In this document: positions 1-7,476 of the stretch, piece after piece | Numbering within the stretch: the stretch's first letter is position 1 | How the letters are laid out: each line of letters opens with the position of its first letter | Source of the DNA: Lachnospiraceae bacterium | Lineage (GTDB): Bacteria > Bacillota > Clostridia > Lachnospirales > Lachnospiraceae | Direction of reading: 5' to 3' | Assembly (NCBI GenBank): GCA_900770225.1 | Contig: CAAGJU010000018.1 | Location: 7,642 to 71,641, forward strand | DNA length: 64,000 nucleotides | Notes under the pieces: model-generated | What the model was told of the DNA's origin: nothing | Databases searched by the model: none | Seen by the model: the letters and a program-made list of their open reading frames with translations, nothing else | Made by a program: the position numbers and the translations under genes

Positions 1-1
1 C

Positions 2-61
2 CTTGAGAAGAAGCAGGAGAACTTCGCTGAGGAAGTTGCAGCACAGGCACTTGGCAAATAA
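2..61 (+). CDS. 3' end of an unidentified gene
   Basis: Only the last 19 codons lie in the window, reading LEKKQENFAEEVAAQALGK and then TAA at 59-61. The frame is supported by the two intrinsic terminators that follow within 200 bases. The tail is charged and alpha-helical in composition, but too short to name a family. Confidence 0.5.
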   Translation, partial: LEKKQENFAEEVAAQALGK

Positions 62-143
62 CTTGGGGAGTGGTTTTACCAAAAATAATTTCAGGATGGT
101 TTTGCTAAACTTTGGGTATGCCAGTCCACTGAATAAGATTTTT

Positions 144-183
144 AAAGAGGAAATCGTGAAGAACGGTTTCCTCTTTTCTTTTT
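144..183 (+). terminator. Intrinsic terminator
   Basis: A perfect 10-bp stem (AAAGAGGAAA with TTTCCTCTTT) is followed by a T-rich tract. It lies 83 bases after the stop of the partial gene and ends that transcript. Confidence 0.85.
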
Positions 184-231
184 AGCAAAATCTATATTGT
201 TATCCATAGTAATATAAATCATTTATATGTC

Positions 232-257
232 AGACCACCTTCGGGACGGTCTTTTTT
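232..257 (+). terminator. Second intrinsic terminator
   Basis: The short stem AGACC/GGTCT encloses CCTTCGGG and is followed by six T. It backs up the terminator 50 bases upstream. No gene lies between 62 and 392. Confidence 0.7.
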
Positions 258-392
258 GTACAGAAAGTTGAGGAAGGATAGCAGTAATTAAGATACTCCG
301 AATGAAGATTTCTCAGTGGTGCATTTTCACGGTTTTCAGTATAATGATGATGTCTGAGAACGAAAAAACGTGATTTGGAGGAATTACACGTT

Positions 393-776
393 ATGCAAAT
401 TGAACATGTTGCGATGTATTTTAATGATCTTGAAACGGCGAGAAATTTCTTTATGAATTATTTCGGAGCTTCCTCAAATGATGGATACCATAATACAAAA
501 ACTGATTTCCGGTCGTATTTTCTTTCCTTTGATGATGGCGCAAGATTGGAAATAATGAATAAGCCCAATATGGAAGATCCCCAAAAGACGCTTAACCGAA
601 CGGGTCTGATTCACATTGCGTTTAGTGTAGGATGCAAAGAAAAAGTAGATGAACTTACCGCAGAGCTGAAATCTGACGGATATGAAGTCGTCAGCGGACC
701 TCGTACAACAGGCGATGGATATTATGAAAGCTGTGTCGTCGCATTAGAGGAAAATCAGATAGAGATTACGATATAA
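393..776 (+). CDS. VOC (glyoxalase/bleomycin-resistance) family protein
   Basis: A 127-residue single-domain protein of the vicinal oxygen chelate superfamily. It has the two beta-alpha-beta-beta-beta modules of that fold: MQIEHVAMYFNDLETARNFF at the N terminus and a second module from about residue 72 (LIHIAFSVG) to the end (YYESCVVALEENQIEITI). The metal-site positions fit a His near residue 5, Glu near 53, His near 74 and a C-terminal Glu. The substrate cannot be read from sequence; family members include glyoxalase I, dioxygenases and antibiotic-binding proteins. The start is ATG 393, because GGAGGAA at 377-383 lies 9 bases upstream; a longer in-frame TTG start at 375 would contain its own ribosome site. 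It is a single gene with no obvious operon partner. Confidence 0.85.
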   Translation: MQIEHVAMYFNDLETARNFFMNYFGASSNDGYHNTKTDFRSYFLSFDDGARLEIMNKPNMEDPQKTLNRTGLIHIAFSVGCKEKVDELTAELKSDGYEVVSGPRTTGDGYYESCVVALEENQIEITI

Positions 777-902
777 CAAATTTAACGTGGGTGTGAGTGT
801 CAGGTAAATAACAGTGATTACGATGCATGATAATGGAAATATCATTACAACGGGAATATTAGAGGAAACTTATACTGCCAGGCAGGAGAAACAGGACAAA
901 TT

Positions 903-1313
903 ATGGTAAGGGATATTATTCACGATCCGATTTTTCTGAGTCAGAAATCGGAACCGGCCGGTAAGGAAGATCTTCAGACGGCCAGAGATCTTCTGGATAC
1001 ACTGAAGGCGAACAGAGAGCGCTGTGTCGGCATGGCAGCCAATATGATCGGCGTCCGGAAGAACATTATCGTTGTAAATATCGGGTTTGCAGATATACTG
1101 ATGCTTAATCCGGTTATCACCGGAAAGACGGGAGAGTACGAGACCGAAGAAGGCTGTCTGTCGTTGAGCGGTACGAGGAAAACGAAAAGGTATCGGGATA
1201 TTGAAGTCGATTATCAGGATATGGATCTGAAGAAACATCATCAGAAGTTTTCAGGATTTCCGGCACAGATCATCCAGCATGAGGTGGATCACCTGCAGGG
1301 CATTTTGATTTGA
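903..1313 (+). CDS. def: Peptide deformylase (short, clostridial type)
   Basis: A 136-residue protein with the three deformylase motifs in order. Motif 1 is the variant GMAANMIG (residues 43-50), where the usual Gln is Met. Motif 2 is EGCLS, with the metal-binding Cys. Motif 3 is HEVDHLQG, with the two metal-binding His and the catalytic Glu. The family removes the N-terminal formyl group from new proteins in the cytoplasm. The lost motif-1 glutamine, which normally helps hold the oxyanion, is known in short clostridial paralogues and leaves activity open. A partial copy of this gene and its flanks recurs at 4122-4385. The neighbouring promoter at 1341-1400 belongs to the next operon. Confidence 0.85.
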   Translation: MVRDIIHDPIFLSQKSEPAGKEDLQTARDLLDTLKANRERCVGMAANMIGVRKNIIVVNIGFADILMLNPVITGKTGEYETEEGCLSLSGTRKTKRYRDIEVDYQDMDLKKHHQKFSGFPAQIIQHEVDHLQGILI

Positions 1314-1340
1314 GCGGCTGGCAGCAGAATATACACCATG

Positions 1341-1400
1341 TTGTCAAATATCGAAACTGTGATACAATAATTTATAATGTAAATCAAATTAGTTTACATT
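1341..1400 (+). promoter_or_regulatory. Promoter and palindromic operator of the AbiE-like operon
   Basis: TTGTCA (1341-1346) and TACAAT (1363-1368) are separated by 16 bases. Just downstream, AATGTAAA (1376-1383) and TTTACATT (1393-1400) form a perfect inverted repeat with a 9-base centre. A palindrome between promoter and antitoxin gene is the usual site of toxin-antitoxin autoregulation. A degenerate copy of the promoter and the left half-site is found at about 4337-4378. Confidence 0.65.
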
Positions 1401-1435
1401 GAAAATTAATGTATTAAATGGCGGAGATGGTGATC

Positions 1436-2392
1436 GTGAACAAGTTTCTTGAGGAAACCCTGCATATTCCTGTTGATAGCGAAAATTTTGCGGAAGAGGG
1501 CAAACTGCCTCTCGCTATATTATGTCACTATCGATTTGAGGTAATCCGAGTTCTGGAGACAGATTATATTGTCGTCACACCGCAGGATCGCATGGACTCC
1601 CGGACAATGATCAGGGACATCCATCGGATAGAGAAATTACTTGGAAAACGTTGCATTCTGAGCGTGTCAGAAAACACGCAGTGGTCTAATCAGCGGTTGA
1701 TAGAGGAAAATATACCTTTTATTGAAGAAGGAAAACAGATTTATCTGCCTGATCTTGGAGTGCTGTTATCAGATCATAAAGAACGGAAGCTAAAAGATGT
1801 CGGTCAAATTTCATATCTGACACAGAAAGTGCTTTTGACAGCACTGTACGAAAACTGGTCAGATATATCCGTTTCAAAGGCTGCCAGCAGGCTTCAGGTA
1901 TCTCGCATGGCTATCACTATGGCTTATGACGAGGCCGAGGTTCTGGGGTTGCCTTACATAAGGAAGCGTGGAAACAGCCGATGCTTTACAGCAAACCATG
2001 ACAGAAAGCAGATGTGGGAAGAAATCCTGCCTGTACTGCGCAGCCCGGTTGTAAAGAATTTGAGGTTGAAAGAATTGCCGGAATATATTGATACGGCGTT
2101 ATTCTCGGGATACAGTGCGCTTTCAGGATATTCTCTTATTGATGATGATGTATATAAAACATATGCGGTCCTGAAATCGGATATTCACAAATATCGTGAA
2201 TATAAAGCTGTGAACGCCGGAGATGTGCCTGCCTGTGTAATTCAGGAGATGGGATATCTGATCCCGGGGAAAGATGAACGCATTCATGCAGTAGATCCAT
2301 GTAGCGTTTATCTTTCCATGCGGGAGGAAGCGGAGCATGATCCCCGCACATCTATGGCATTGGATGAAATGATGGAGGAATATGTATGGTAG
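1436..2392 (+). CDS. Winged-helix regulator, AbiEi-like antitoxin
   Basis: About 318 residues. The N-terminal third has no recognised motif. A winged-helix segment follows (SKAASRLQVSRMAITMAYDE, around residues 150-170). The C-terminal part carries ALFSGYSALSGYSLIDDD, which resembles the core of AbiEi-type antitoxins. It overlaps by 7 bases a nucleotidyltransferase of the AbiEii type, as expected for a type IV toxin-antitoxin pair in which the first gene is antitoxin and autorepressor. GTG 1436 was chosen because GGAG (1422-1425) lies 10 bases upstream; ATG 1418 has no ribosome site. The palindrome at 1376-1400 is a likely operator. The antitoxin role is inferred from the pairing. Confidence 0.65.
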   Translation: MNKFLEETLHIPVDSENFAEEGKLPLAILCHYRFEVIRVLETDYIVVTPQDRMDSRTMIRDIHRIEKLLGKRCILSVSENTQWSNQRLIEENIPFIEEGKQIYLPDLGVLLSDHKERKLKDVGQISYLTQKVLLTALYENWSDISVSKAASRLQVSRMAITMAYDEAEVLGLPYIRKRGNSRCFTANHDRKQMWEEILPVLRSPVVKNLRLKELPEYIDTALFSGYSALSGYSLIDDDVYKTYAVLKSDIHKYREYKAVNAGDVPACVIQEMGYLIPGKDERIHAVDPCSVYLSMREEAEHDPRTSMALDEMMEEYVW

Positions 2393-3132
2393 GGCTTGAG
2401 AAATTTAAGAAGTATTTCAGGGATTATCCTGATCAGTATATTTTGATCGGTGGGGCCGCATGTACTATTTCCTTCAGGGAGGCAGATCTGGAATTTCGTG
2501 CAACGAGGGACATTGATATGGTTCTCATAGTTGAAGCTCTCACAAGAGAATTTGGCGAACGCCTGTGGCAATTTATCCGAGAGGGTGGATATGTGAATCG
2601 TGCAAAGAGCACTGGGCAGCCGCAGTTCTATCGCTTTTCCAAACCAACAGAACCTGATTTTCCGAAGATGATAGAACTGTTTTCAAGAGCACAGTGGACA
2701 TTGGAGACTGATTCGGCAGTCACTCCGCTTCATATAGATGACAGTGTATCCAGTCTGTCAGCTATTTTGCTAAATGAAGCCTACTACAATCTGTTGATAA
2801 AGGGACGTGAGATTATTGATGGTATTTCTGTTCTGACTCCGACATATTTGATTCCATTTAAAGCCAAAGCATGGCTTGACCTTCAGGAGAAGTCTGATCA
2901 GGGAAGTCACGTGGATACAAGGGATATACATAAACATCGCAAAGACATTGTTGAATTGGTGGAGGAATTTCCTCTTCAGAAGATAGAACTGCCAGCAGAA
3001 GTGCATGATGACATGATGCAGTTTATGGAGCGAATCAACTATACAGATCAGGATTTGAAAAATTACAGGATAAGAAACATTACTGCAGCAGAGCTGGTGC
3101 AGAAACTGCGAAGCAGTTATATGCTTGAATGA
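2386..3132 (+). CDS. Nucleotidyltransferase, AbiEii/MenT-like toxin
   Basis: 248 residues. The nucleotidyltransferase core is visible near the N terminus as LIGGAACTISF (Gly-Gly motif, residues 20-30) and TRDIDMVL (the metal-binding Asp-x-Asp, about 40-47). A helical C-terminal half follows. Known relatives block translation by adding nucleotides to tRNA or by an equivalent transfer. Both Asp of DxD are present, so the enzyme may be active. The ATG overlaps the end of the partner gene by 7 bases, with GGAGG about 10 bases upstream, so translation is coupled. The AbiE assignment rests on the motif and the gene order. Confidence 0.7.
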   Translation: MVGLEKFKKYFRDYPDQYILIGGAACTISFREADLEFRATRDIDMVLIVEALTREFGERLWQFIREGGYVNRAKSTGQPQFYRFSKPTEPDFPKMIELFSRAQWTLETDSAVTPLHIDDSVSSLSAILLNEAYYNLLIKGREIIDGISVLTPTYLIPFKAKAWLDLQEKSDQGSHVDTRDIHKHRKDIVELVEEFPLQKIELPAEVHDDMMQFMERINYTDQDLKNYRIRNITAAELVQKLRSSYMLE

Positions 3133-3206
3133 TTGAAATAAAAAGGGTGTTTATGTAAAAATGGCCAGAAGAAATATGATTACACATCTGGCTGACAGGA
3201 GTGAAT

Positions 3207-3746
3207 ATGTGGAAATGTCCAAAGTGCGGAAGACAGTTCCGCAATGAAAATCAACCGCATTACTGTGGCGAAAAACCGAAAACCGTCGAAGAATACATCC
3301 ATTCATTTGATCCGGAGGTCCAGAGTCAGCTCGAATCCGTGCGGGAGTGCATTCGCGCTGCTGTTCCGGATGCCGTGGAAAAAATATCATGGAGCATGCC
3401 CACCTACTGGAATGGGCATAATATCATTCACTTTGCGGCGCAGAAAAAACACATCGGTCTTTATCCGGGACCGGAAGCAGTAGAACATTTTGCGCCGAAA
3501 CTTGAGGCGGCTCATCTCAGGTACAGTAAGGGATCCATTCAGATCCCATACAGCGAATCTCTGCCTCTTTCTTTGATACAGGAAATTGCAAAATGGTGCT
3601 ATTTTGGCGGGGAACCATGCGAGAACTCAGCAGTTTCTGCAATGAAATACTTGCAGGACCAGCTTAAAGGTAAAGCAGAAGGGCTTGGAATTGAATCGGA
3701 GCAGGACGTTGAGAAGCTGATGAAATCTATCAGAGATGAGGATTAA
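3207..3746 (+). CDS. DUF1801 (YdhG-like) protein with N-terminal zinc ribbon
   Basis: 179 residues. The N terminus, MWKCPKCGRQFRNENQPHYC, has CxxC...HxxC spacing consistent with a zinc ribbon. The rest is a DUF1801 domain: VEEYIHSFDPEVQSQLESVR, then VEKISWSMPTYW and HIGLYPGPEAV. The biochemical function of DUF1801 is not known; related proteins include an iron chaperone-like fold. ATG 3207 is preceded by AGGAG at 3196-3200; the upstream GTG at 3201 is less well placed. crcB follows after 15 bases, so the two are probably cotranscribed. Confidence 0.8.
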   Translation: MWKCPKCGRQFRNENQPHYCGEKPKTVEEYIHSFDPEVQSQLESVRECIRAAVPDAVEKISWSMPTYWNGHNIIHFAAQKKHIGLYPGPEAVEHFAPKLEAAHLRYSKGSIQIPYSESLPLSLIQEIAKWCYFGGEPCENSAVSAMKYLQDQLKGKAEGLGIESEQDVEKLMKSIRDED

Positions 3747-3761
3747 GGATGAAGGTGGAAA

Positions 3762-4121
3762 ATGATTGATTGTTTGATTGTTGCACTGGGTGGCGCCTGC
3801 GGAGCAGTAGGAAGATACCTGATCGGGTTGATTCCTGTTCAGCCGCAGAACGGATTCCCGGTAAAAACATTTCTGATAAACGTAGCAGGGTCTTTTCTGA
3901 TTGGGATCATTGCGGCACTGGCAGCAAAAAACGCTCTTAATCCGAAACTTGTAACATTTGTTAAGGTGGGAATCTGCGGTGGATTTACTACGTTTTCATC
4001 ATTTGCCCTGGAGACAGACCAGTTGATAGGCGAAGGGCATTGGGCAACAGCGTTCTGTTATGTGCTGCTGAGTATTGTGTGCGCAGTGATAGCCGTATTC
4101 GCCGCTGAAAGAATGATTTAA
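3762..4121 (+). CDS. crcB: Fluoride channel CrcB/Fluc
   Basis: 119 residues with four predicted membrane helices. It has the family signature GGFTTFSSFALE (around residues 73-84), including the Phe residues and Thr-Phe-Ser run that line the fluoride path, and an Asn in FLINVAGSFLIG. Fluc proteins work as antiparallel dimers; this one shows no sign of a dedicated partner gene. It exports fluoride across the cytoplasmic membrane. No fluoride riboswitch was seen in the 15-base gap upstream, so it is probably transcribed with the DUF1801 gene. Confidence 0.92.
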   Translation: MIDCLIVALGGACGAVGRYLIGLIPVQPQNGFPVKTFLINVAGSFLIGIIAALAAKNALNPKLVTFVKVGICGGFTTFSSFALETDQLIGEGHWATAFCYVLLSIVCAVIAVFAAERMI

Positions 4122-4385
4122 CTGGAATATTAGAGGAAACTTATACTGCCAGATAGGAGAACCAGGACCAATTATGGTAAGGGATATCATTCATGATCCG
4201 ATTTTTCTAAGTCAGGATATGGATCTGAAGAAACATCATCAGAAGTTCTCCGGGTTTCCGGCGCAGATTATTCGGCATGAGGTGGATCACCTGCAGGGTA
4301 TTCTGATTTGAGCGGCTGGCAGCAGAATATACACATGTTGTCAAATATCGAAACTGTGATACAACAATTTCAAATGTAAATTAAA
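4122..4385 (+). repeat. Partial duplicate of the def locus with flanks
   Basis: This stretch repeats the sequence around the peptide deformylase gene at about 850-1390. It contains the 5' flank, the first 14 codons, the last 31 codons, the 3' flank and the start of the AbiE promoter. The middle 273 bases are missing. The duplicate starts at the crcB stop and ends where a dispersed repeat begins at 4388. Confidence 0.85.
4174..4311 (+). pseudogene. Peptide deformylase remnant with an in-frame internal deletion
   Basis: It reads 45 residues: MVRDIIHDPIFLSQ, then directly DMDLKKHHQKFSGFP and the terminal motif RHEVDHLQGILI. Compared with the gene at 903-1313 it has lost 91 codons, including motif 1 and the Cys of motif 2, while keeping the reading frame. 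The deletion ends share TCAG, which suggests loss between short direct repeats. It cannot be an active deformylase because one metal ligand is gone; a short HExxH-like peptide could still be made. Confidence 0.85.
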
Positions 4386-4387
4386 AT

Positions 4388-4440
4388 GATCGCGGGAGCG
4401 CGTAGCGATCCGGTTATCATACTTATGACACCTATATCAC
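4388..4440. repeat. Dispersed intergenic repeat, short copy
   Basis: It contains GATCGCGGGAGCGCG, TAGCGATCCGGTTATCATAC and a trailing TTATGACACC. It matches the right half of longer copies at 28001-28129 and 36010-36130. The GATCGC...GCGATC arms can pair. Confidence 0.7.
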
Positions 4441-4519
4441 TATATATTTCCGTAGAAGAGGGATGACCTCGATTTTTTCAAAGAAACAGTCATAGATTGC
4501 ATCAGAAAATAACGGACGG

Positions 4520-4738
4520 GTGGCCAGAAATGTTCTTCATGAATGGTTCCGCAGTGGGTTGGCAATGCTTCCGATATCGCTGGGGACAATAATTTTCTTT
4601 TATGGAAAGAGTGTTGATGCGATCGGTGGTGCGGTATCGATCATTGTGATTCTTCAGAGTATTGTCATGATTCTGGTCATCCCGGCCACAGAAGCGGCGC
4701 TGAAAAGGAATTTTGATGATAACGGGAAACGCAGATGA
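4520..4738 (+). CDS. Small putative membrane protein, possibly a gene fragment
   Basis: 72 residues from a GTG start, with two hydrophobic stretches (about 14-28 and 34-53) and a basic C-terminal tail (ALKRNFDDNGKRR). No family is recognised. The ribosome site is weak and the tail looks like the cytoplasmic end of a larger transporter, so it may be a remnant. It lies between the dispersed repeat at 4388 and a MerR regulator. Confidence 0.3.
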   Translation: MARNVLHEWFRSGLAMLPISLGTIIFFYGKSVDAIGGAVSIIVILQSIVMILVIPATEAALKRNFDDNGKRR

Positions 4739-4816
4739 TGGGAAACGCAGATAACCTCCAGTACGGATAAAATCAAAGCAACGCTCAATACATTCGGAAG
4801 ATCATAAGGAAATAAT

Positions 4817-5671
4817 ATGGAAAGAAAAGGACTGATCCGCATCGGACAGATGGCGGAGATGAATCATACAACAATCGCCACACTCCGGCTGTACGATAAA
4901 GAAGGACTTCTGAAGCCTGCCTATACGGACCCGGAAACGGAATACCGCTATTATGACATCCGGCAGAATGCGCGTCTTGATCTGATCGCTTATATGAAAG
5001 AGCTTGGTATGAGTCTCAGTGAAATCCGATCCGTACTGAAGAGTGGCGATCTGACAAGAGTTGAGAGCATCCTGTCAGAGCGAAACGAACAGATTTACGC
5101 GGAAATCCGCGAACTGGAAATGCAGCACAATGCCGTGAACCGGGCGATACATGCGATCGAACGCTACCGCAAGTCCCCTGACAAAGGCACGATTTCACTG
5201 GAATACATTGAGCGCCGTTACATCAGCGGGATTCCATGCCCGAACAATTTCTATCAGGGCGGTATACGGGATTTTGAGGACTGCCTGACAGACCTCAGAG
5301 CAACCCTGATTGCGAAACAAATCCCGAACATCCACACCTACAGCGTCGGCACGTCAATCCGGAAGGAGGATTTCACAGCAGGACGTATGCAGGCGGACAG
5401 GATTTTTATGTTCGCGGACTACACGCTATACAAAGAGCGCAGGGATATAGAGCCCGTAGACAGCGGCATGTATGCCTGTATCTACGCGGATAATTTTGAC
5501 GACGAACTCTCATATGCATCCAGACTTTTAGATTACTGTAAAAAGAATAACTACACAATTTCAGGCGATTATTTTTGTGAAATAATGTCAGAGTTCAGAA
5601 TCTTCGACGACATGCAGAGAAATATGTTCCTGCGCCTGCAGGTTCCCATCGATTTCGCACGGCACCAGTAA
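4817..5671 (+). CDS. MerR-family regulator with effector-binding domain
   Basis: 284 residues. Residues 1-75 are a MerR winged helix (RIGQMAEMNHTTIATLRLYD, then a YRYYD segment). A coiled-coil dimer helix runs from about 80 to 120. The C-terminal half is a BmrR/GyrI-like ligand domain. MerR proteins bind promoters with an over-long 19-20 bp spacer and untwist them when they bind ligand. Exactly such a promoter with an overlapping palindrome lies 40 bases downstream at 5710-5746, in front of the dehydrogenase gene, which is therefore the probable target. The ATG follows a weak AAGGAAAT-type site. Confidence 0.85.
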   Translation: MERKGLIRIGQMAEMNHTTIATLRLYDKEGLLKPAYTDPETEYRYYDIRQNARLDLIAYMKELGMSLSEIRSVLKSGDLTRVESILSERNEQIYAEIRELEMQHNAVNRAIHAIERYRKSPDKGTISLEYIERRYISGIPCPNNFYQGGIRDFEDCLTDLRATLIAKQIPNIHTYSVGTSIRKEDFTAGRMQADRIFMFADYTLYKERRDIEPVDSGMYACIYADNFDDELSYASRLLDYCKKNNYTISGDYFCEIMSEFRIFDDMQRNMFLRLQVPIDFARHQ

Positions 5672-5709
5672 GGCGTCCTTCCGTGCGCCGCACGCATATT
5701 ATTTTTATC

Positions 5710-5746
5710 TTGACTCTCATCCGGAAACAGACTTTATACTGTCTGT
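5710..5746 (+). promoter_or_regulatory. MerR-type promoter, 19-bp spacer with palindrome
   Basis: TTGACT (5710-5715) and TATACT (5735-5740) are separated by 19 bases, too long for normal sigma-70 use but diagnostic of MerR-activated promoters. ACAGAC (5727-5732) and GTCTGT (5741-5746) form an inverted repeat that covers the -10 element. The expected activator is encoded immediately upstream. Confidence 0.75.
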
Positions 5747-5772
5747 ATAAAAGATAAGGAGGGCAAGTAGCA

Positions 5773-6801
5773 ATGCGTAAGGTAAAAGTGGTTCAGTATG
5801 GGTGTGGCAAGATGAGCAAGTACACGCTTCGGTATGCGTATGAGCACGGAGCCGAAATTGTTGGCGCGATTGATGTCAACCCGAAGGTGGTCGGCATGGA
5901 TGTCGGAGACTGGGCCGGGCTCGGGCTGAAGACAGGCGTGATTATCTCGGACAATGCCGATAAGGTCCTGGATAATTGCGATGCGGACGTCGCAATCGTA
6001 ACGCTTTTCAGCTTTGTGAAAGACATTTATCCGATGGTGGAAAAGTGCGTGAGCCGCGGAATCAATGTCATCACGACATGCGAGGAAGCTATTTATCCCT
6101 GGACGACAGCGGCGCCGGAGGTGAACCGGCTGGACAAGATCGCAAAAGAGCACAACTGCACGATCGCCGGAACCGGTATGCAGGATATTTTCTGGGTAAA
6201 TATGGTAGCCATGGCCGCGGCCGGCTGTAACCGCATTTCAAAAATAAAGGGAGCGTACAGCTACAACGTCGATGAATACGGTATGGCGCTCGCCAATGCC
6301 CACGGATGTGACCTGACGCCGGAAGAGTTCGAGAAGAAGATCGCGCACCCGGAAGTCTTTGAAGCTTCCTACGCCTGGAACTCGGTTGAGGCGCTCTGCA
6401 ATAAACTCCATCTGACCATCCGGAGCATCAGCCAGAAGCATGTCCCGATCACGCTCGACCATGACATTTACAGCGAGACGCTCGGTAAAGATATCAAAGC
6501 CGGCCGGTGCATCGGCATGTCTGCGGTCGTAACGGCGGAGACCGCGCAGGGAATCACCGTCGAGGAAGAGACCATCGGCAAGGTTTACGCCCCGGAAGAC
6601 GGCGATATGTGCGACTGGTGGATCACCGGTGAGCCAACGCTTGAATACCATGTGGTAAAGCCGGTGACTGTCGAGCATACCTGCTCTACACTGATAAATC
6701 GTCTGCCGACGCTGATTAATGCGCCTGCCGGATACGTCACAGCGGATCAGCTGGAGCCGGTCTCCTACATGCCGTACCCGATGGAATTCTATGTAAAGTG
6801 A
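5773..6801 (+). CDS. DapB-fold amino acid dehydrogenase (2,4-diaminopentanoate dehydrogenase-like)
   Basis: 342 residues. The N terminus has an NAD(P)-binding motif (VVQYGCGKMSKY, residues 6-17) and an acidic end to the second strand (GAIDVNP). The body follows the dihydrodipicolinate reductase N-terminal domain layout, with the conserved stretch INVITTCEEAIYPW. Length and motifs fit 2,4-diaminopentanoate dehydrogenase of clostridial ornithine fermentation and its unassigned relatives. No other ornithine-pathway genes are nearby, so the substrate is uncertain. AAGGAGGG lies 10 bases before the ATG. Expression is probably under the MerR protein encoded just upstream. Confidence 0.75.
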   Translation: MRKVKVVQYGCGKMSKYTLRYAYEHGAEIVGAIDVNPKVVGMDVGDWAGLGLKTGVIISDNADKVLDNCDADVAIVTLFSFVKDIYPMVEKCVSRGINVITTCEEAIYPWTTAAPEVNRLDKIAKEHNCTIAGTGMQDIFWVNMVAMAAAGCNRISKIKGAYSYNVDEYGMALANAHGCDLTPEEFEKKIAHPEVFEASYAWNSVEALCNKLHLTIRSISQKHVPITLDHDIYSETLGKDIKAGRCIGMSAVVTAETAQGITVEEETIGKVYAPEDGDMCDWWITGEPTLEYHVVKPVTVEHTCSTLINRLPTLINAPAGYVTADQLEPVSYMPYPMEFYVK

Positions 6802-6910
6802 CCCGAAGAAAAGCCGGAGCTCTGGCTCAGGAATCTGTCGGTATCAGGCGACAGGGCAGAGGTTTTTCAGATGTGGATCAGGAAAAAGATAACAGGATAA
6901 AGTACGACGG

Positions 6911-6938
6911 CAGCTGCCAGAAATGGCAGCTGTTTTTT
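6911..6938 (+). terminator. Intrinsic terminator after the dehydrogenase
   Basis: The 9-bp perfect stem CAGCTGCCA/TGGCAGCTG has a GAAA tetraloop and is followed by six T. Confidence 0.95.
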
Positions 6939-7248
6939 CATCTGTTTCTTCTGTTTTCGGCGCCGGCTCGCCATGCAGCAGTTGATGGAAGTCCACTTCG
7001 CCAAAGGAAATATCACCCAGGTTGATGCAGCAGGTTCCCATGCGGATGATTTCATTCAGCATATCTCAGAAAAAATATGTAAACGGTAGAGAAGGAGATT
7101 TCGAGCTTTACCATCAGAGGAAGCAGGGGATGCGGGGCTTCAGGCAGCCGATGAGTCATTTCTTTAGATGATCACAAGACATATTAAACAAATATATTGA
7201 TAAAATTCACAAAAAAGTTTAATGTTGTGGTATAAGGAGATGACTCAT
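6939..7248. other. Gene-poor stretch
   Basis: No supported gene. A minus-strand open frame at 6844-7062 runs through the terminator above, and its codons do not resemble a family. The AT-rich last 90 bases before 7249 presumably hold the promoter of the HTH-macrodomain operon. Confidence 0.4.
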
Positions 7249-7476
7249 ATGCGGATTGATGATGAACTGAAAATTCTGGCTGTTAAAACAGGTATGACGG
7301 TTACAGAAATTGGGCGCAGATTGGACAAATCTCCTCAGGCATTCAGTCAGAAAATAAAACGAGGCACTTTTACGCTGGATGATCTGCAGGAGATAGCGCT
7401 GGTTACCGGATGTAGTTTTGAATGCGCTTTCATCTTGCCAAACGGTGAACATATCAGGATTGGAGGAGACCAATGA
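7249..7476 (+). CDS. Small HTH protein of the DarTG-like operon
   Basis: 75 residues, almost all one helix-turn-helix domain (LKILAVKTGMTVTEIGRRLD, then SPQAFSQKIKRG). This is like the small Xre-type regulators found in front of toxin-antitoxin operons. ATG 7249 was chosen because AAGGAG lies 9 bases upstream; the in-frame ATG at 7240 touches that site. The stop overlaps the next start as ATGA, so it is translationally coupled to the macrodomain gene. It is likely the autoregulator of the operon. Confidence 0.75.
   Translation: MRIDDELKILAVKTGMTVTEIGRRLDKSPQAFSQKIKRGTFTLDDLQEIALVTGCSFECAFILPNGEHIRIGGDQ

Noticed and set aside
6844..7062. Minus-strand small gene
   Set aside because: It would read through the strong terminator of the dehydrogenase and has no ribosome site or family.
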